Source of the DNA: Paracyclopina nana
Lineage: Eukaryota; Arthropoda; Copepoda; Cyclopoida; Cyclopettidae
Assembly (NCBI GenBank): GCA_019096065.1
Contig: JAGUCH010000007.1
Coordinates: forward strand, 1,076,501 to 1,140,500
Length of the DNA: 64,000 nucleotides
Direction: 5' to 3'
Within the stretch, counting starts at the first letter, position 1. Every line of letters starts with the position of its first letter. Of the stretch, positions 22,501-34,804 are shown piece by piece. Below the pieces are notes generated by a model, which did no database searches, was not told where the DNA came from, and worked only from the letters and a program-made list of their open reading frames with translations. A program made the translations under genes and the position numbers.

Positions 22501-23604
22501 AAAGTCTCCTTGTTCAGGTCCTTCTCCCAAGCTGCTGGCCTCCAGTTGGTGCTCAAGGAGTACAGCCTTGACGCTGTGAAGATCTTCGCAGATGAGGATG
22601 TCATCAATGTATTCCCTGTGGTGAAGCACATCAACCCTCGCGCCACAGACGCGTACAATTTCTACACCACTGGCCAGTCCAAGATTCAGGAAGGCTACTT
22701 GAAGGATGGCTATGAGCTGATCAGCGAGTCGCTCAACCTGCTGAACAATGTGTATGGTGCTATGCACCCCGAGATTGCCCAATGTCTCCGGATGCTTGCA
22801 AGGCTCAACTACATCATGGGTGAGCATGCTGAGGCAATGGCCTTTCAGCAGAAGGCTGTCCTCATGTCCGAGCGTGTGAATGGCATCGACCACCCGTATA
22901 CCATCACCGAGTACACCCATCTTGCCCTCTACTGCTTTGCCAACGGTCAAATCACCACTTCTCTCAAACTGCTCTACAGGGCGCGATACTTGGCCTTGAT
23001 GGTCATTGGCGAAAACCACCCGGAGGTTGCCTTGATCGACAGCAACATTGGCCTGATTCTCCACGCTGTGGGTGAATACGAGCCTTCGCTGAAGTTCCTC
23101 GAAAAGGCGCTTGAGCTGAACATCAAGTTCCATGGTGCCAAGTCATTGAAAGTGGCTGTCAGTTACCACTTGGTGGCTAGAACCCAGAGCTGCATGGGCG
23201 ATTTCAGGTCGGCCCTGCAGAATGAACGCGAGACATTTTCCATCTACAAAACCCATCTTGGGGATGAACACGACAAGACCAAGGAGTCGTCCGAATGCCT
23301 CAAGCACCTGACGCAGCAAGCAGTGGTGCTCCAAAAGAAGATGAATGACATCTATTCGGGCAAGTCGAAAACGGCAGCCCTTCCTCCCATCCAAATCCAG
23401 GCGCCCTCCATGACATCAGTCCTTGATATGCTCAACATCATCAATGGCATCTTGTTTGTTCAAATCAGCCCTCGCGACATCGAGAACTTCAAGGTCGAGT
23501 TCGAGAAGAGGCAACAGCAGCAATCTCTTGAGGACTCCTCAGAAAAAGCCTCTTCGGAAGAAAAGTCAGCAGCTCCTCCAGCTGCCATTGAGGCTGCCAG
23601 CTAA
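19505..23604 (+). CDS. CLUH: Clustered mitochondria protein homologue (CLU/CLUH)
   Basis: Exons 19505-19705, 19767-20296, 20351-21266 and 21319-23604 give 1310 residues (human CLUH about 1309). CLU binds mRNAs for nuclear-encoded mitochondrial proteins in the cytosol and controls mitochondrial distribution. The order is as in the family: acidic, lysine-rich N-terminus; ubiquitin-like CLU_N region ([26 protein letters not shown]); [32 protein letters not shown]; the CLU domain with [21 protein letters not shown] and [29 protein letters not shown]; a Lys/Glu/Ala-rich linker after residue 650; the central TIF31-like region with [12 protein letters not shown]; then TPR repeats ([22 protein letters not shown] and following). 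The introns are 52-61 bp. A polyadenylation signal appears near 23970. Neighbouring BUB kinase converges on it. Confidence 0.96.
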
Positions 23605-24038
23605 ATATCAGTGCCATGTTAGGAGGAAAATTGAACAATTTAGTCATTTAGCAACCGCCTAGAGATGATCCACGTAGTGTTAGATTATAAGTTTGAAAAT
23701 GATGATTATTAGTAGTTCACACCTTGAGCTCAACGTTGGCCTATCGACATTGTCAATGATCCGGATCAAGTCTGCTTGTGTGAGTAATTGGCTGCTCCTG
23801 TGATTGAGACTAAGTTTCTTATTGAGTTTCTCACGCCTAAGCTGTACGAGCAACCAGTGAAAATTGAGTGGACTTGTTTCATCTGATGATATGCCATGAA
23901 GAGTTTACAACTCACTATTATACATTAAAAATTGACGAAGTAGAGTGTCACTATATTCATACTTCACAAAATAAAGTCACATGTTATTTTAAAAAATGTT
24001 GGCCTCTTACTGAAAAAATTGTCATTTTATAGTCTATT

Positions 24039-27000
24039 TCAGGGCTTGATCAGTTTGTTCAACTCAGAAGCAGCCTTGTCAAAGTTCTTCTTATGAGTTG
24101 AAAAGAAAACATCCTCAAATTGAGTTCGCATTGCAACCACGTCAGGAAAATTGTTTCCTTTGATGTTGAGAAATGCTTCAAAAAAGTCAGACCACAACTG
24201 AGTTTTCCACCACCTGTAAAATAAATATTAGAGGAAGGATCTTAAATTTAAAAATATGCGCGAGGTTTACCTCTTAAAAGAGCCCGTTGGCATAAAAATA
24301 TCATTCTTTTTGACGAGAGTCATATAGCTTCCATGCAGAAGAGTGTGAGCAATTCCAGCCACACCAAAATAATCCAACTGAAAAATCAATGGAAATATTT
24401 TTTATGACTAAAAATATTAATGGATAGCACTTTTTCCTTACGTGATAAGACCAAGGCCGATCTTGCCTCATTTCAGGACATCTGTTGTCAACCTTGTCAA
24501 ATTTGTGAGTGAAAGTGTGGCCTTGGGCAAAAAGGCTCATGTCAATGCTGACACCAAAGTCAATCACTTGTAATGTGGCCTTTTGGAACATCATTTGGCC
24601 GTTGGGAGCCTCTTCGTTCAACTCTGGTTTGCGCTGGACCAAAAAGTTGTCGGGCTTGATGTCGCCATGGATGACATTGCATTTTTGCAAATTCTCCAGG
24701 ATGTGGAGGACTTCAATGACGAAAAACATGGCGATGGGCTCCACCGAGGTGGTCCTCATGGAGGTGACAATGTTACACACATCCAAAAGACTTAGCAATT
24801 GGTGCTCAGAGGCAAAAACGGAGCCATCGTCAAAAGCATAGCACCTAGGAATGGACATGAACCTCGATGAGTTGAGCTGCATTTTGGCTAGCCTCGCATG
24901 GATCTCGGTGCAAATGTAGAACTCCCAAGGTCTGGCCGGCTTTTGTACCTTGAGAACAGCATCCAAGTCAGCAATCGTGTCATTGTTGTCACTGTCACAA
25001 CGCATGGCCTATTTAAAGACATTTTTTTTATATAAAAAGTATAATGTAGTATTCTTTGTAATTACCTTGAACACTTTGCCATAGCCACCTTCGCCTTTGC
25101 TCTCCATGCAGAAAAACTCGACATCCCCAATTTTTACATTGGAGTTGGGCCTGAACTGGGGCATTTTCTGGCCATGCAAGGCCACGTAGCCATGTCTGGC
25201 TTCCACAGGCGTGTCAATCCTGGATAGCAACTTGGCATGCACTTCGGGGTCGAATGGGTTGAACACGTGGGCTAATGACATATTGGCCATGTCATTGGCC
25301 ACTTCATTGGGCTCCTCAGGAGTAATGTCCAGCATTGCTGCACCAGGTCTGGATATGTCCAAGGCTGGCTTTGAAATGTCTAATGCCATAGGTCTGGAGA
25401 TCTCCAAGCCGGCTGGCCTTGACAGGTCAGCCATGCTGCTCAACTCCAAATTGGGCCTTGCTTCCAAATGGGGCTTGCTCAATTCCAGCCTTGACTTGTT
25501 GCTCATCCCACCGGCTCCAAATGTGCAAAGGCTTTCTTCTGTCTCAGCAAAAGAGGCCACTAAAGATTGTTGCATATATGAGTTTTCGGGTCTCCGGCAA
25601 TTTGCAGTTGCAGAAAAGCTGGGATCTTCTTGGGCAAAGTTGGGTATCAGGCCTGAAGCATGAATATTAGAATGAGGAGCGAATTCAGTCAAGTATTCAA
25701 ATACCAGTGATTTCGTAGTCCTCATCGTCCACGTCCTCCTTTTCAAAAACCATTTTGAGCTTTTTCTCCTTGCCTTGGCTTCCTGAGCTGGGGCTATTTA
25801 AAAAGGGCTTTTTTGTGGCCAAGAATAGACCAGGAGTCCGAGCTGAGCTGCTGTCAGCCATATAACCTGTATTTTAAGTTAATTTTAGGTGGAGGAAAAA
25901 TCAAAATTTTCTGCGAGAATGTACCCGAGTTTCCAGTTAATTCGTTGAGAGGCTTGAAGCTTTTGTTGTTGGAAGCCATGCTTTTGTTGGAAGGCAGAAA
26001 AGCCCCCAGTGCAGTGGCATTTTGGGGGCCCCCCAAATGGGTGTTGCCCCAATGTGATTTGGTCAGGTGAGACTGAGATGCATTGGACGAGGACGTTGAG
26101 CTCGACTTGTAATTCTCCCTGGACGTCTCCATGATTGGCGAGAGTGGAGCCAACGGAGGTTGCTGCTGGACAATAGGCTCAGTGGTGTTGTCCTCACTGG
26201 ATGCTTTAGTATTGGTGGGAGGCAACGTGGGTTTCTTGAACACCAAATCCACTGCACACGTGTTCTCGTCCTCCTCTGGAATGAAGCCACGCCCACAAAA
26301 CGGAGTTGACGAAGCCTTGGCCAACATCTCAAAGTCCTGCATGCTTGGCACAAAAAAGGTTTTTGGGTTGTCATCCTCTTCTTCCTCAATAGCTTTGGCT
26401 TCCTTTTTCGGGGCACGATTCTCCACATTATTTGCCACAATGGGCCTAATATTGGGCTTTGGAATGCTATTTGCTCTATTAGCTTCCTTGGTATCCTGGA
26501 ACACTTGAAAGGCTGGCTTTTGACTTTCACTGTTATCCTGGAACACCTGAAAAGCTGGCTTTTGATTTTCACTGCTATCCTGGAACACTTGAAAAGCTGG
26601 CTTTTGATTTTCACTGCTATCCTGGAACACTTGAAAAGCTGGCTTTTGATTTTCATCGTGATCCTGGAACACTTGAAAAGCTGGCTTGGCATTTTCATCG
26701 TGGTCCTGGAATACTTGAAATGCAGGCACTTTGGGCTTGACAGCACTTTTGCTCTCATCATCGAGGACTGAGAATTTAGGCTTCTCTTTCTTGTCAGTGT
26801 TGGACAGCCACATTTCTTGCATGAGATTCATGGCTTCCTTGGTGTTGATGGTGGGAGAAGGTTGACTCAGCTTGTTTAAGTCCAGTCTTGGGGGAGTTTT
26901 GTGCAGGGAGCTGCTTGAAGAGGTGCCAAGGGGGTCCCTTTGCAGTAAGGTCTTGGTGTCCTCGAGCAGCGACGACGAAGCCTCTTTTGAAGACTTATCC

Positions 27001-28732
27001 TCAGTTGCGGAATCGGAGTAAATCTTGAAAGCAGGCCTTTTCTCCTCCTTCATTATCTACAAATACAGGAATTATTTCAGATTTTATCAAAGAATATTTC
27101 AGAAATTTCTTCAATTTTTTTTACATAACCGAATTGTCTATGCATGTCACAAAAGACAAGTATACTTTTTGGCCCAAAATTTAATTTTCTAAAATATCTT
27201 TTTAAGAACGGAATTTTTATCACCTTTTCTTTGATGGGCTTTGCTGGTGCCACGAATTCAGCACTTGCCAACTTCTCCCTTCTCAAAGCGTCAATTTCCG
27301 CCTGCTGTTTTCGCAGCTTTTCCTCCATGATTGTCTGCATGTTCTCCTGCATGGACGCCATCATTTTCTCAAAGTTGCTCATTTTGGCCTCCAAGTCCAA
27401 TTTGTTCAGTCTCATTTGCTCCTCTTGCCTCATCAGAGCCTCCCTGCTAGCCCTCATTTCCAGCTCGAATTTCTCCTTCTCCATTCGCAATTGCTCGGTC
27501 TCGGAAATGGCCTCTTTGTGCCGATATCGAACAGCTCGCAATTCCTCAATGCTGAACTCGGTCACGCCTTGGTACACCAAGTGTTTGCAGTACATGGCTT
27601 TCTTGGTCGGATCTGGAGGCTCGAAAAGAGCCACAGCAATGGGCACATCGTCCTCGTCGCATTTCTTGGGCTTGTGGCAGGAGAGCACGCCCGCAGTACT
27701 GGCCCCGCCCTTGGAGGGCGTGACAATGCCCTCATCTTGATGCACTGCAAACGAGGACTTGACTTGGCTCAAAGGAACGGCGCTGGCCTTCTTCCCAAGC
27801 CTGCTTTGAGTCCACTTGCTGGGATCCTGCTCGTTCTCCAAATTCCGCTCTTTGCTTCCGGGCAACAAAGAACTACTCGAAGAGCTGCTTTTCAGGCTGG
27901 TGGCCAAACGCGGATTGTTCTCGGCATCGAGGTCAGAATGAATTTTGAATTGGGTCGTCGCAGCTTTTGGCACTTGACCTGACGCCACCAACGTTCCTGG
28001 TCCATCGGCGATCTTGGCAGCTCCGACTCGAATCGATCCAACCTGATGCTTTTTGCCGAATCCCTTCAAAGAGCTCAACACTGTGCGCTGCTCAACGTCG
28101 GCCTGGGGATCTTCGGTGTCGGAGACCTCCAGCATTTTCTTCATGACACGTGCTTGGAATTGCTTGTGCTTGACCTCGAGAATCTCCCTTTCCTCCGGAT
28201 CCTCGATGGTGGCCAACGCGAGCGCAAACGTCTTTTCAGCTCGCTTGAAATTGTTCACTTGCTCCAACTCCCACGCCCACTCGATGTAGAATTTGGCCAG
28301 TTTGTGGCAGACATTTTCGGAATGCATGTACGTGTACACCTCCAAAGGACTGGAGCTCAAATGGGCGTACTTCATCCAGACCGACAAGAACCTCGGGTCT
28401 TGCTCGTAGAGCGGGTTGCCTTTGAACTGCTTGATGCACTTTTCGAGGAGACTGACCAAGTTGCCATCCTTGCCAGACTTGGAAAATGTCTGCTCCACCC
28501 AAATGATGTACTCATTCCAAGGCTCAAGTGGATCGTCGCCGTCATAAGTCCTCAACGCCAGCTCGAAGGCCCTGAAGGAAAAATTAGAAATGGATTTGCT
28601 TCCAGCTTGAAATTCGACTCACTGTTTCTCCTCGGCGATCTTTTTCGAGTCAACTTGGTCAAGCATGGCCGAAGCCTTGCGACCTTGCCGCAAAGGCTGA
28701 ATGTTTTCCTTGGATAATTCCCACTCCGCCAT
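24039..28732 (-). CDS. BUB1/BUBR1-type spindle checkpoint kinase with hybrid (MadBub) architecture
   Basis: Eight exons (28623-28732, 27224-28571, 25925-27056, 25705-25866, 25066-25652, 24442-25008, 24271-24377, 24039-24213) give 1395 residues. N-terminal KEN box (SKENIQPLRQGR, residues 7-18) as in BUBR1 and Mad3; Mad3/BUB1 TPR domain about 37-185; Bub3-binding GLEBS MYCKHLVYQGVTEFSIEEL near 363; coiled coil to about 480; CD1-like Mad1-binding motif SPTINTKEAM near 553; six FQVFQD ABBA-type motifs at 599-674; STPF near 736; LxxIxE B56 motif LSPIME near 791 as in the BUBR1 KARD; kinase domain from about 1100. The kinase looks active: GEGGYGKVF loop, VLKVQKP Lys about 1133, HGDIKPDN Asp about 1229, DFG about 1263. 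It closely resembles human BUB1 (VLKVQKPANPWEFYI). BUB1 and BUBR1 usually divide these features. Whether a second paralogue exists elsewhere is unknown. Confidence 0.93.
26493..26732 (-). repeat. 42-bp coding tandem repeat (six ABBA-type motifs) in the BUB kinase gene
   Basis: Six in-frame copies of KPAFQVFQD plus a 5-residue acidic/polar spacer, period 14 residues, lie in exon 3. The middle copies are nearly identical at DNA level (CTGGAACACTTGAAAAGCTG on the plus strand) and the outer copies diverge slightly, suggesting recent unequal exchange. F-x-[ILV]-[FHY]-x-[DE] is the ABBA consensus. Confidence 0.93.
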
Positions 28733-29928
28733 GCTTGAAAAAAGTCCCCGTCGATTTGACGACTTTTTCCTCGTTTCGTCGTTTACAAAATTATAACACC
28801 GCGGCGCTCAATTGAAATTTGAATTTGACAACAACAAAAAGACTCGACTGCAACTCTCGAGTCAAAAAACTTTTCCACTTTAAAAATGTAATTTTTTTCG
28901 TATTTTTTGGAACGCCCATCAATCTGCAATTAAAAGTCAAGATTAGCATCATGTCAATGAAGTTTGATTTCCTTTGAAGGTGGAGATAAGGAGAATGACA
29001 GGCTTCAAATAATTTCTCGAGTCTTTTCGCAAGTTTTTGCTTGATGTCTTAAACAACACAAAACCTTTCATCATGAGGCTTGAAAGCCGTGACTTCTTTC
29101 ACCTTTCCATATTTTGTCAATACTCATAAAAGATTCTTTGCGTTAGGCATTTTTGCTACCATTTTGGATAGTGCAACCTTAGAGCGGAGGTGAAATACCA
29201 GAGGTGGATTTTTCGCTAATTCCTCTTTTTGGCTTTTTCGACGTGGGAATGGCAATAAAAGTTTGGCCTTCTTTCCCTAGAGCTATCCAGTTCCAGCTAA
29301 ACTGCTTAACAACTTGCTGTTCCATCTTGCTGATTACCAAGGCGGTCATAAGATTGATTAAGCTATGAATGTCCAGGGAAATTACATTTATACCTTGTTT
29401 CTGCGCTACAAACTGTAATATACACGCTCATTTATTCGTTGAAGAGCATATTGACTTCGCATTATCCTCAGCATAATTTAGGCGCGTTCATTTTTAATTA
29501 GTACTCCCAATTTTTCAAAAATGAAAGTAGCACATGTACCGATTTGGCAGGTACTAAATTCATGTTTCCATTAGCAGAGAGAGTCCTAACAAAAACTTGC
29601 TTCCAATGAATAGACTCATTAATCTGTTTTTGCCCTGTCAGTGTTTAATTGAGCTGATAATAATTAGTGAAAACATGTTGGTATATACTCTTTATGAGGA
29701 TCTCGTACAAAGGAAAGGGCTGTCACTTTCATGTACGCAAGAGATTCAAGTGAAAAGACATGTTTTTTTCATATGGAAGTATCAGTCACAAAAATATTAG
29801 CCATTGGAGAGGTTGAACATAGCGATAATTTTTATTTTATCAACCTTGAAAGTTTAACTCTTTTAAAATAGAAAGCCATGTGTGAGGCTCAAATTGGATA
29901 ATCAAGCTGTTAGGAACAATAGGCTGCA
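28733..29928. other. Divergent intergenic region, no gene seen
   Basis: About 1.2 kb between the starts of the BUB kinase and the 7TM gene. A 67-residue plus ORF (29597-29800) has no features. Presumably promoter sequence. Confidence 0.4.
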
Positions 29929-31024
29929 ATGAATGAGGCAAGGTACTTGGTAGAGCTAATTCTGATCAATGATGAGAGCATAACTCTCTTGAAATGGGAG
30001 CCCATCAAGTCGACACTCCTTGCTCTTGGCATGCTCCTGTGTGGAATCATTAACAGCATCTGCAAGTATCTCATCATCAACTTTGTGCTATATCATGCCC
30101 CCAAAGGCCGCCCAATTAACACAATTACGCTCATAGATCAGGTAATTATTCAAGTATTATAGCATTTACGAAATTATAACAAGTTGGGTTGCAAAGCTGA
30201 AATTATAGTTAAAATAGTGTATTAAATCAATAAAAATTATACAATTTCTTCAGATTGTGCAGCTGAGCCTGTGCATAATATTCACTTTCGGCATGACTGG
30301 CTCAATTGTAGCTGCAACACCAATTGATCATTACTTTGGATACATTGGTTGCACATTCTTATGGCTAGTATTAACGCTCCAAAATAGTTGCGTTATCTCT
30401 GGAGCATTCACAATGGCAATGTTTAGAATGGCTGCAGTTTACTTTCGCCATTCACCCAAATCAAAATATTTGCGAAACAAGGCCACAGTTGCAATCTTGA
30501 TCATCATTGAATTGGTATTTGTGACAATCTTGGTTGCGATCAATGGAATCGGAAAGGAATATTCTTCATCCAGCTTGATCATGCAGTTTTGCAATGGCCA
30601 CTCAAGCTTCATGGAAGAAATCATACTGAGGTACAAAGGAGTATCTGATGAATCAATGATCTTTGGTAACGTCATGCTGGGACTATCATTTATAGTCGGC
30701 CAGTTAATAGCCTTAGGGGAACTGATCATTTATGCCTACATGTTTAAGTACTTGCAAGAGCACAATGGGACAATGAATGCGACAGTCTCCCAAGAAGACC
30801 TGAGAAGGAGACACAAAGGAAATGTAATCAACATGATCGGTCAAGCCGTCTCCTTTGTAGTCTCAACTCTTACTGTTACAGCCTTGATTGTAATGCTAAA
30901 GATTGACAACAATAACTTCTTTTCGCCAGCTTCCATCAACTGCTTCTTAATTCTTGCTTATACTCTGAACAGTATTGCCTTTATTTCAGCCTCTCCCGAA
31001 TTGAGGCGGACTTATTTTGACTAA
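29929..31024 (+). CDS. Seven-transmembrane receptor-like protein, orphan
   Basis: Two exons (29929-30141 and 30254-31024) join in phase 0 to 327 residues with seven hydrophobic segments: KSTLLALGMLLCGIINSI, LSLCIIFTFGMTGSIVA, FLWLVLTLQNSCVISGAF, VAILIIIELVFVTILVA, VMLGLSFIVGQLIALGEL, MIGQAVSFVVSTLTVTAL and CFLILAYTLNSIAFI. After the third segment comes MFRMAAVYF where class A receptors have DRY. After the seventh comes SASPELRRTYF, in the place of NPxxY and helix 8. The short N-terminus and basic loops fit a divergent rhodopsin-like or chemosensory-type receptor. No ligand can be proposed. A GPCR fold is an inference from topology. Confidence 0.7.
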
Positions 31025-31739
31025 ATTTTATTCCTTGATGGCAATAGATGAACATAAAATACTGAATGAGCACAAAGAGCATTTTAAGTGATTTTATTGA
31101 TGTTTCATGCTTTATTGTCATTTACCAAAAATGGCCCAAATTGCTAAGCCAAAAGATATCATTGCCGAAAATACACCTGAGCCAATCAGAAGAGCCAAAA
31201 TCAAGCATCTTCTTTTGTTCGTGTCGGGATGAACATTCAATTGGCCAACTTTTGTCTCCCTTTTACAGCAAACCATGCTTACACATTACTATGTAAACTT
31301 TGCATTGGAGTAAAATAGCTTTAATCAATGACAGCAACGTAGAAAATGTTGGCCAAATCTGCATTAAAAAAATCTCATGTTACATCAATAGTTATGCAAC
31401 GACATGGCAAAATTGGAAAAATACGTTTTGCTTTAGCTTTTGCATTCTTCCAAAAGTCCATAATAAGCCAATAACTTTTACGCCAGATGGCGCTTTTCGA
31501 GCATTTATTTAGGAAAAACTATCTTGCCACGTGATTATGAGCAGCAATTTGATTTGCCAGTAGCACATAAAAGTAATGAAAACGTTTTACTTAGATTTTT
31601 TCATTTCAGCAAAAAATTGACAATTTGGAAACAAACCAGAAAAATAATCCGTAAGTGTCAAACTCGAGGTCAATTCGGTCATTCATCTAGTAACTTGTTG
31701 TGGCTTACCGCACCCACAAATCTAAGGCCAATTAATTTT
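31025..31739. other. Convergent 3' flank, no gene seen
   Basis: This lies between the 7TM gene stop and the DDX20 stop. Three plus ORFs of 70-111 residues here lack features and codon structure of a gene; 3' UTRs of both neighbours are expected. Confidence 0.4.
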
Positions 31740-34056
31740 TCAGTTCATGGCAAAATGTTGCTGGATGAGATCGCGATTTTGCTGCACTTTTTGCAGCCAA
31801 AGTTGATACTGCAATCGAAGCCATTCATTCTTATGCAGTTCGTACAAATCAGCGGGTAAATCCAAGTCTGGATCAGGGAATATGGTGGCAATTTCAGGCT
31901 GGTTGTCAAAGTAGTCCTCGTCCAATTCGACTCGGGCTTGATTCTGGTCAAACAAAACTTCACCATGAAAATGATCATCATCAGCTGGACTAACCGGTTG
32001 CCAAGCTAACAATCCATTTTCCTCATTGGCTTCCTCTTTGAACTCTTCTTTGACATTAAGCAAAGATTTGATTGAATTGCCATTCAAAAGATTTTCAATG
32101 GCATCTTTTGCATTGACATCTTTGAGCTGCTTCTCATTTTCAGCCACTTCGTTTTGCCAAGTTTTCATTTTATGGCTGACAATGGAAGAGCACAACTGTT
32201 TGACTCTATCAAAATCAATGACAACCGGTTCAGCTTCAAATTGGCCAACAACTGTCAAATCCAAAGGCCATTTCTGCTCCGGGATGCGATTTGCGCGAAA
32301 CTTGTTGAACAATTCTTGTAACTCTTCCTGTGCTTTGTTTACATTCATTTTTTGTGCCGTGGAAAAGCCGACAGCTTTTCCAAAAGCCTCGATTAGAAAA
32401 TCATCAGAGATTTCCTCAGGATCCTCAAATGTCTCATTTTCTTCATTAAGATCCTCAAGTACCTCATTTTCTTCATTTTGATCATCATACTGAAAATACT
32501 CCTCATCTTGGTCATAATAGTGATCTTCCATATGAACACTCAATTCCTGCTTGACAATGACATCTTGCTCCAATTCATTTCCACTTGGGGAATTCACAGA
32601 CTTTTCATCAACCTTTATTTCCTCTGTTTCAGGTTCAACACCTTCAATGAGTTGAAATGCTTGAAGAGCACCATCAAGCTCCTGATTTTGCTTCAGTTTC
32701 CACAAATCCGGAATGGACTCTGCTGAGCGCAAATTATGAATGGGTGAATGAGTCCAATGGACGATTTCAGCCAAATTCCTCATTTCTTTGCCTTCATTGG
32801 CAATGGTGATTGCGATGCCATAGCTGCCAAATCTTCCGGATCTGCCAATGCGATGCAGGTACGTATTGTAGTCCCAAGGCACTTCCATATTGACCACGAG
32901 ATTGACGTTTGCTGCATCGATACCACGAGCACTCAAATCTGTGGTTATCAAAACGCGACACGAAAATTGTTTCAAGCTATTCAAGGCCTTCAATCGATCC
33001 CTTTGATCCATGATCCCCGATAAAAGCATCACTGGCCAGCCATTGGCTTCCAGCTTTTCGCAAATGGACTCGGCCTTCACAGAGTAATTACTGAAAACGA
33101 GACATTGACTGAAGCTCACGCTGTTCAAGATGTGGAGCAGGATTTTGAACTTTGTGTCAGCCTCAATGTGAGGCAGCGGATTTGGCCTGGAAATCGAATG
33201 AATTGAAATGTACAGAAAACGTGAAAAAATGACAAAGAAAGCTCACTTTGATGGTATCACAAATTGGGAGACTCCCACGAGAACGTTGGATTTCAAGCTG
33301 AGTCTGACGAGTTGGGGCTGATTGAGGTAAGTCTTGACCAGTTTCTCCAAGTCGTCTGGAAAAGTGGCTGACAAAGCTATCACTTGCTTGTGGCATGGCA
33401 ACTGGTTGAATATCCAAGTTAGGTCAGCTTTGAAGGAGGACTCCATCAGCTTGTCAGCTTCGTCAAGTACAAATAACCTGACAGCCTCTGGCTTGATACT
33501 TTTGGCCTTGATGAGTGCTCGGATTCGTCCCGGAGTGCCAATGGCAATGTGGCACTTTTTGGCCTTGACCACATCGTCTGAGGTTGACATGCCACCGATG
33601 AAAGTGTGCACTTTCAGCTCATTCATGCCAGCCCCTTTGGACACGTCCAGAGTGGCTCGTGCACCTTGGACAGCGATTTCTCGCGTCGGTGCAATCAAAA
33701 TGGCCTGGACTGAGTTGACATTGAGCTGGACCATGTTCAAGGCTGAAACCACGAAAACCAAGGTTTTGCCCGTTCCAGACTTGGCCTGGACAATGAGATC
33801 CACGCCCAAATTGGCCAAGGGCAAAGCTGACCACTGAACGGGAGAAGGACGCAAATAACCTGCTTCACGCAAGCCATTTAAAAGCCTAAACATAAAAAAT
33901 ATTCGTAAAGTTTTCCGCCAAATGGGAATGCGTTATAAATAGAGCTTACCCCGGTTTCAAGTGGAGATCTGCAAATGTTCGTTTGTCCGTGGACTCTGTG
34001 ACATCAAGTGTGCGAATCTTGGAGTTGTCATCGAGTTTGTGAGCGGTTTTGAGCAT
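31740..34056 (-). CDS. DDX20: DEAD-box helicase DDX20 (Gemin3), SMN complex
   Basis: Exons 33950-34056, 33247-33885 and 31740-33186 encode 730 residues (human 824). Gemin3 is the helicase of the SMN complex that assembles Sm cores on spliceosomal snRNAs. Helicase motifs are complete: Q motif region FADLHLKPG...SPVQWSALP, motif I AKSGTGKT (residues 70-77), Ia APTREIAVQ, Ib TPGR, II DEADKL (from 177), III SAT (about 208), then the second RecA domain with CLVFSNYSVKAES, STDL-type TTDLSARGIDA and HRIGRSGRFG. DEADKL and KSIKPEAVRLFVLDEADK closely match Gemin3 rather than other DEAD proteins. The long acidic C-terminal tail (about residues 440-730) is not conserved. The C-terminal exon contains runs of Glu/Asp. 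The gene is divergent to the zinc-finger gene. Confidence 0.93.
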
Positions 34057-34804
34057 TTCGCGAGATATTTCCAATTGTTTATTCCGCTTTGTTTACAATC
34101 GGAATTTTTCCGCGAAATTTCAAAACACAAAAAACGGGCAGTCGTTTTTCCGCTTTTCAAGTTTCTAAGCGGAAAGAACAGGGGAAAATAACTTGGAAAT
34201 TCCTTTTCGCCTTTAAAAGTTTCCACTAACGACAGAAAATTTCCGCAAGTTTTTTCGTAAACTAGAATAAAACTTTTTTTCATTGAAAGAGTACCACACT
34301 TTTTAAGGCTCTGTTTTTGTGTATTTACTCGAAATAAATCCCGAAAAAGAAAAGCAACTATTGCCTTTATAAGATAAACAATGTGAGATCAAAAAATCAT
34401 ATATTCTCTCAATATTATCATTCAAGATTTTTGATAATATAATGCATTCTTACAAAACTTAAGCTTCATATTGAGCTATTTCGATCTATCGCGCATCATC
34501 AAACAAACTTTAACAGAAGCACAGCTGAAAATTACATTTCTGATGAACTTTTCATTAATTTTCCTGAAATTTATGCCGTGAGAGTTTGGTTTAAAACGGG
34601 TGAGTTAACTGTTATCTTCAGTTGTTTATAGCGAAGCATTCTTATTTTTAACCAAGACCGTAACGTTCCCATTTGCTTTGTTATTGTCGTTTTTCCGCCA
34701 AATCTTGATTTCGCACATTAATGAGGCCAAAGGTCGGCTGGCGTCTCAAGATGTTCTTCACACGTCGTGATCTTGATTTTTCCAGTGTTGTCAACATTTA
34801 AGCG
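34057..34804. other. Divergent promoter region, no gene seen
   Basis: About 750 bp of AT-rich sequence between the DDX20 and zinc-finger gene starts. Confidence 0.4.
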
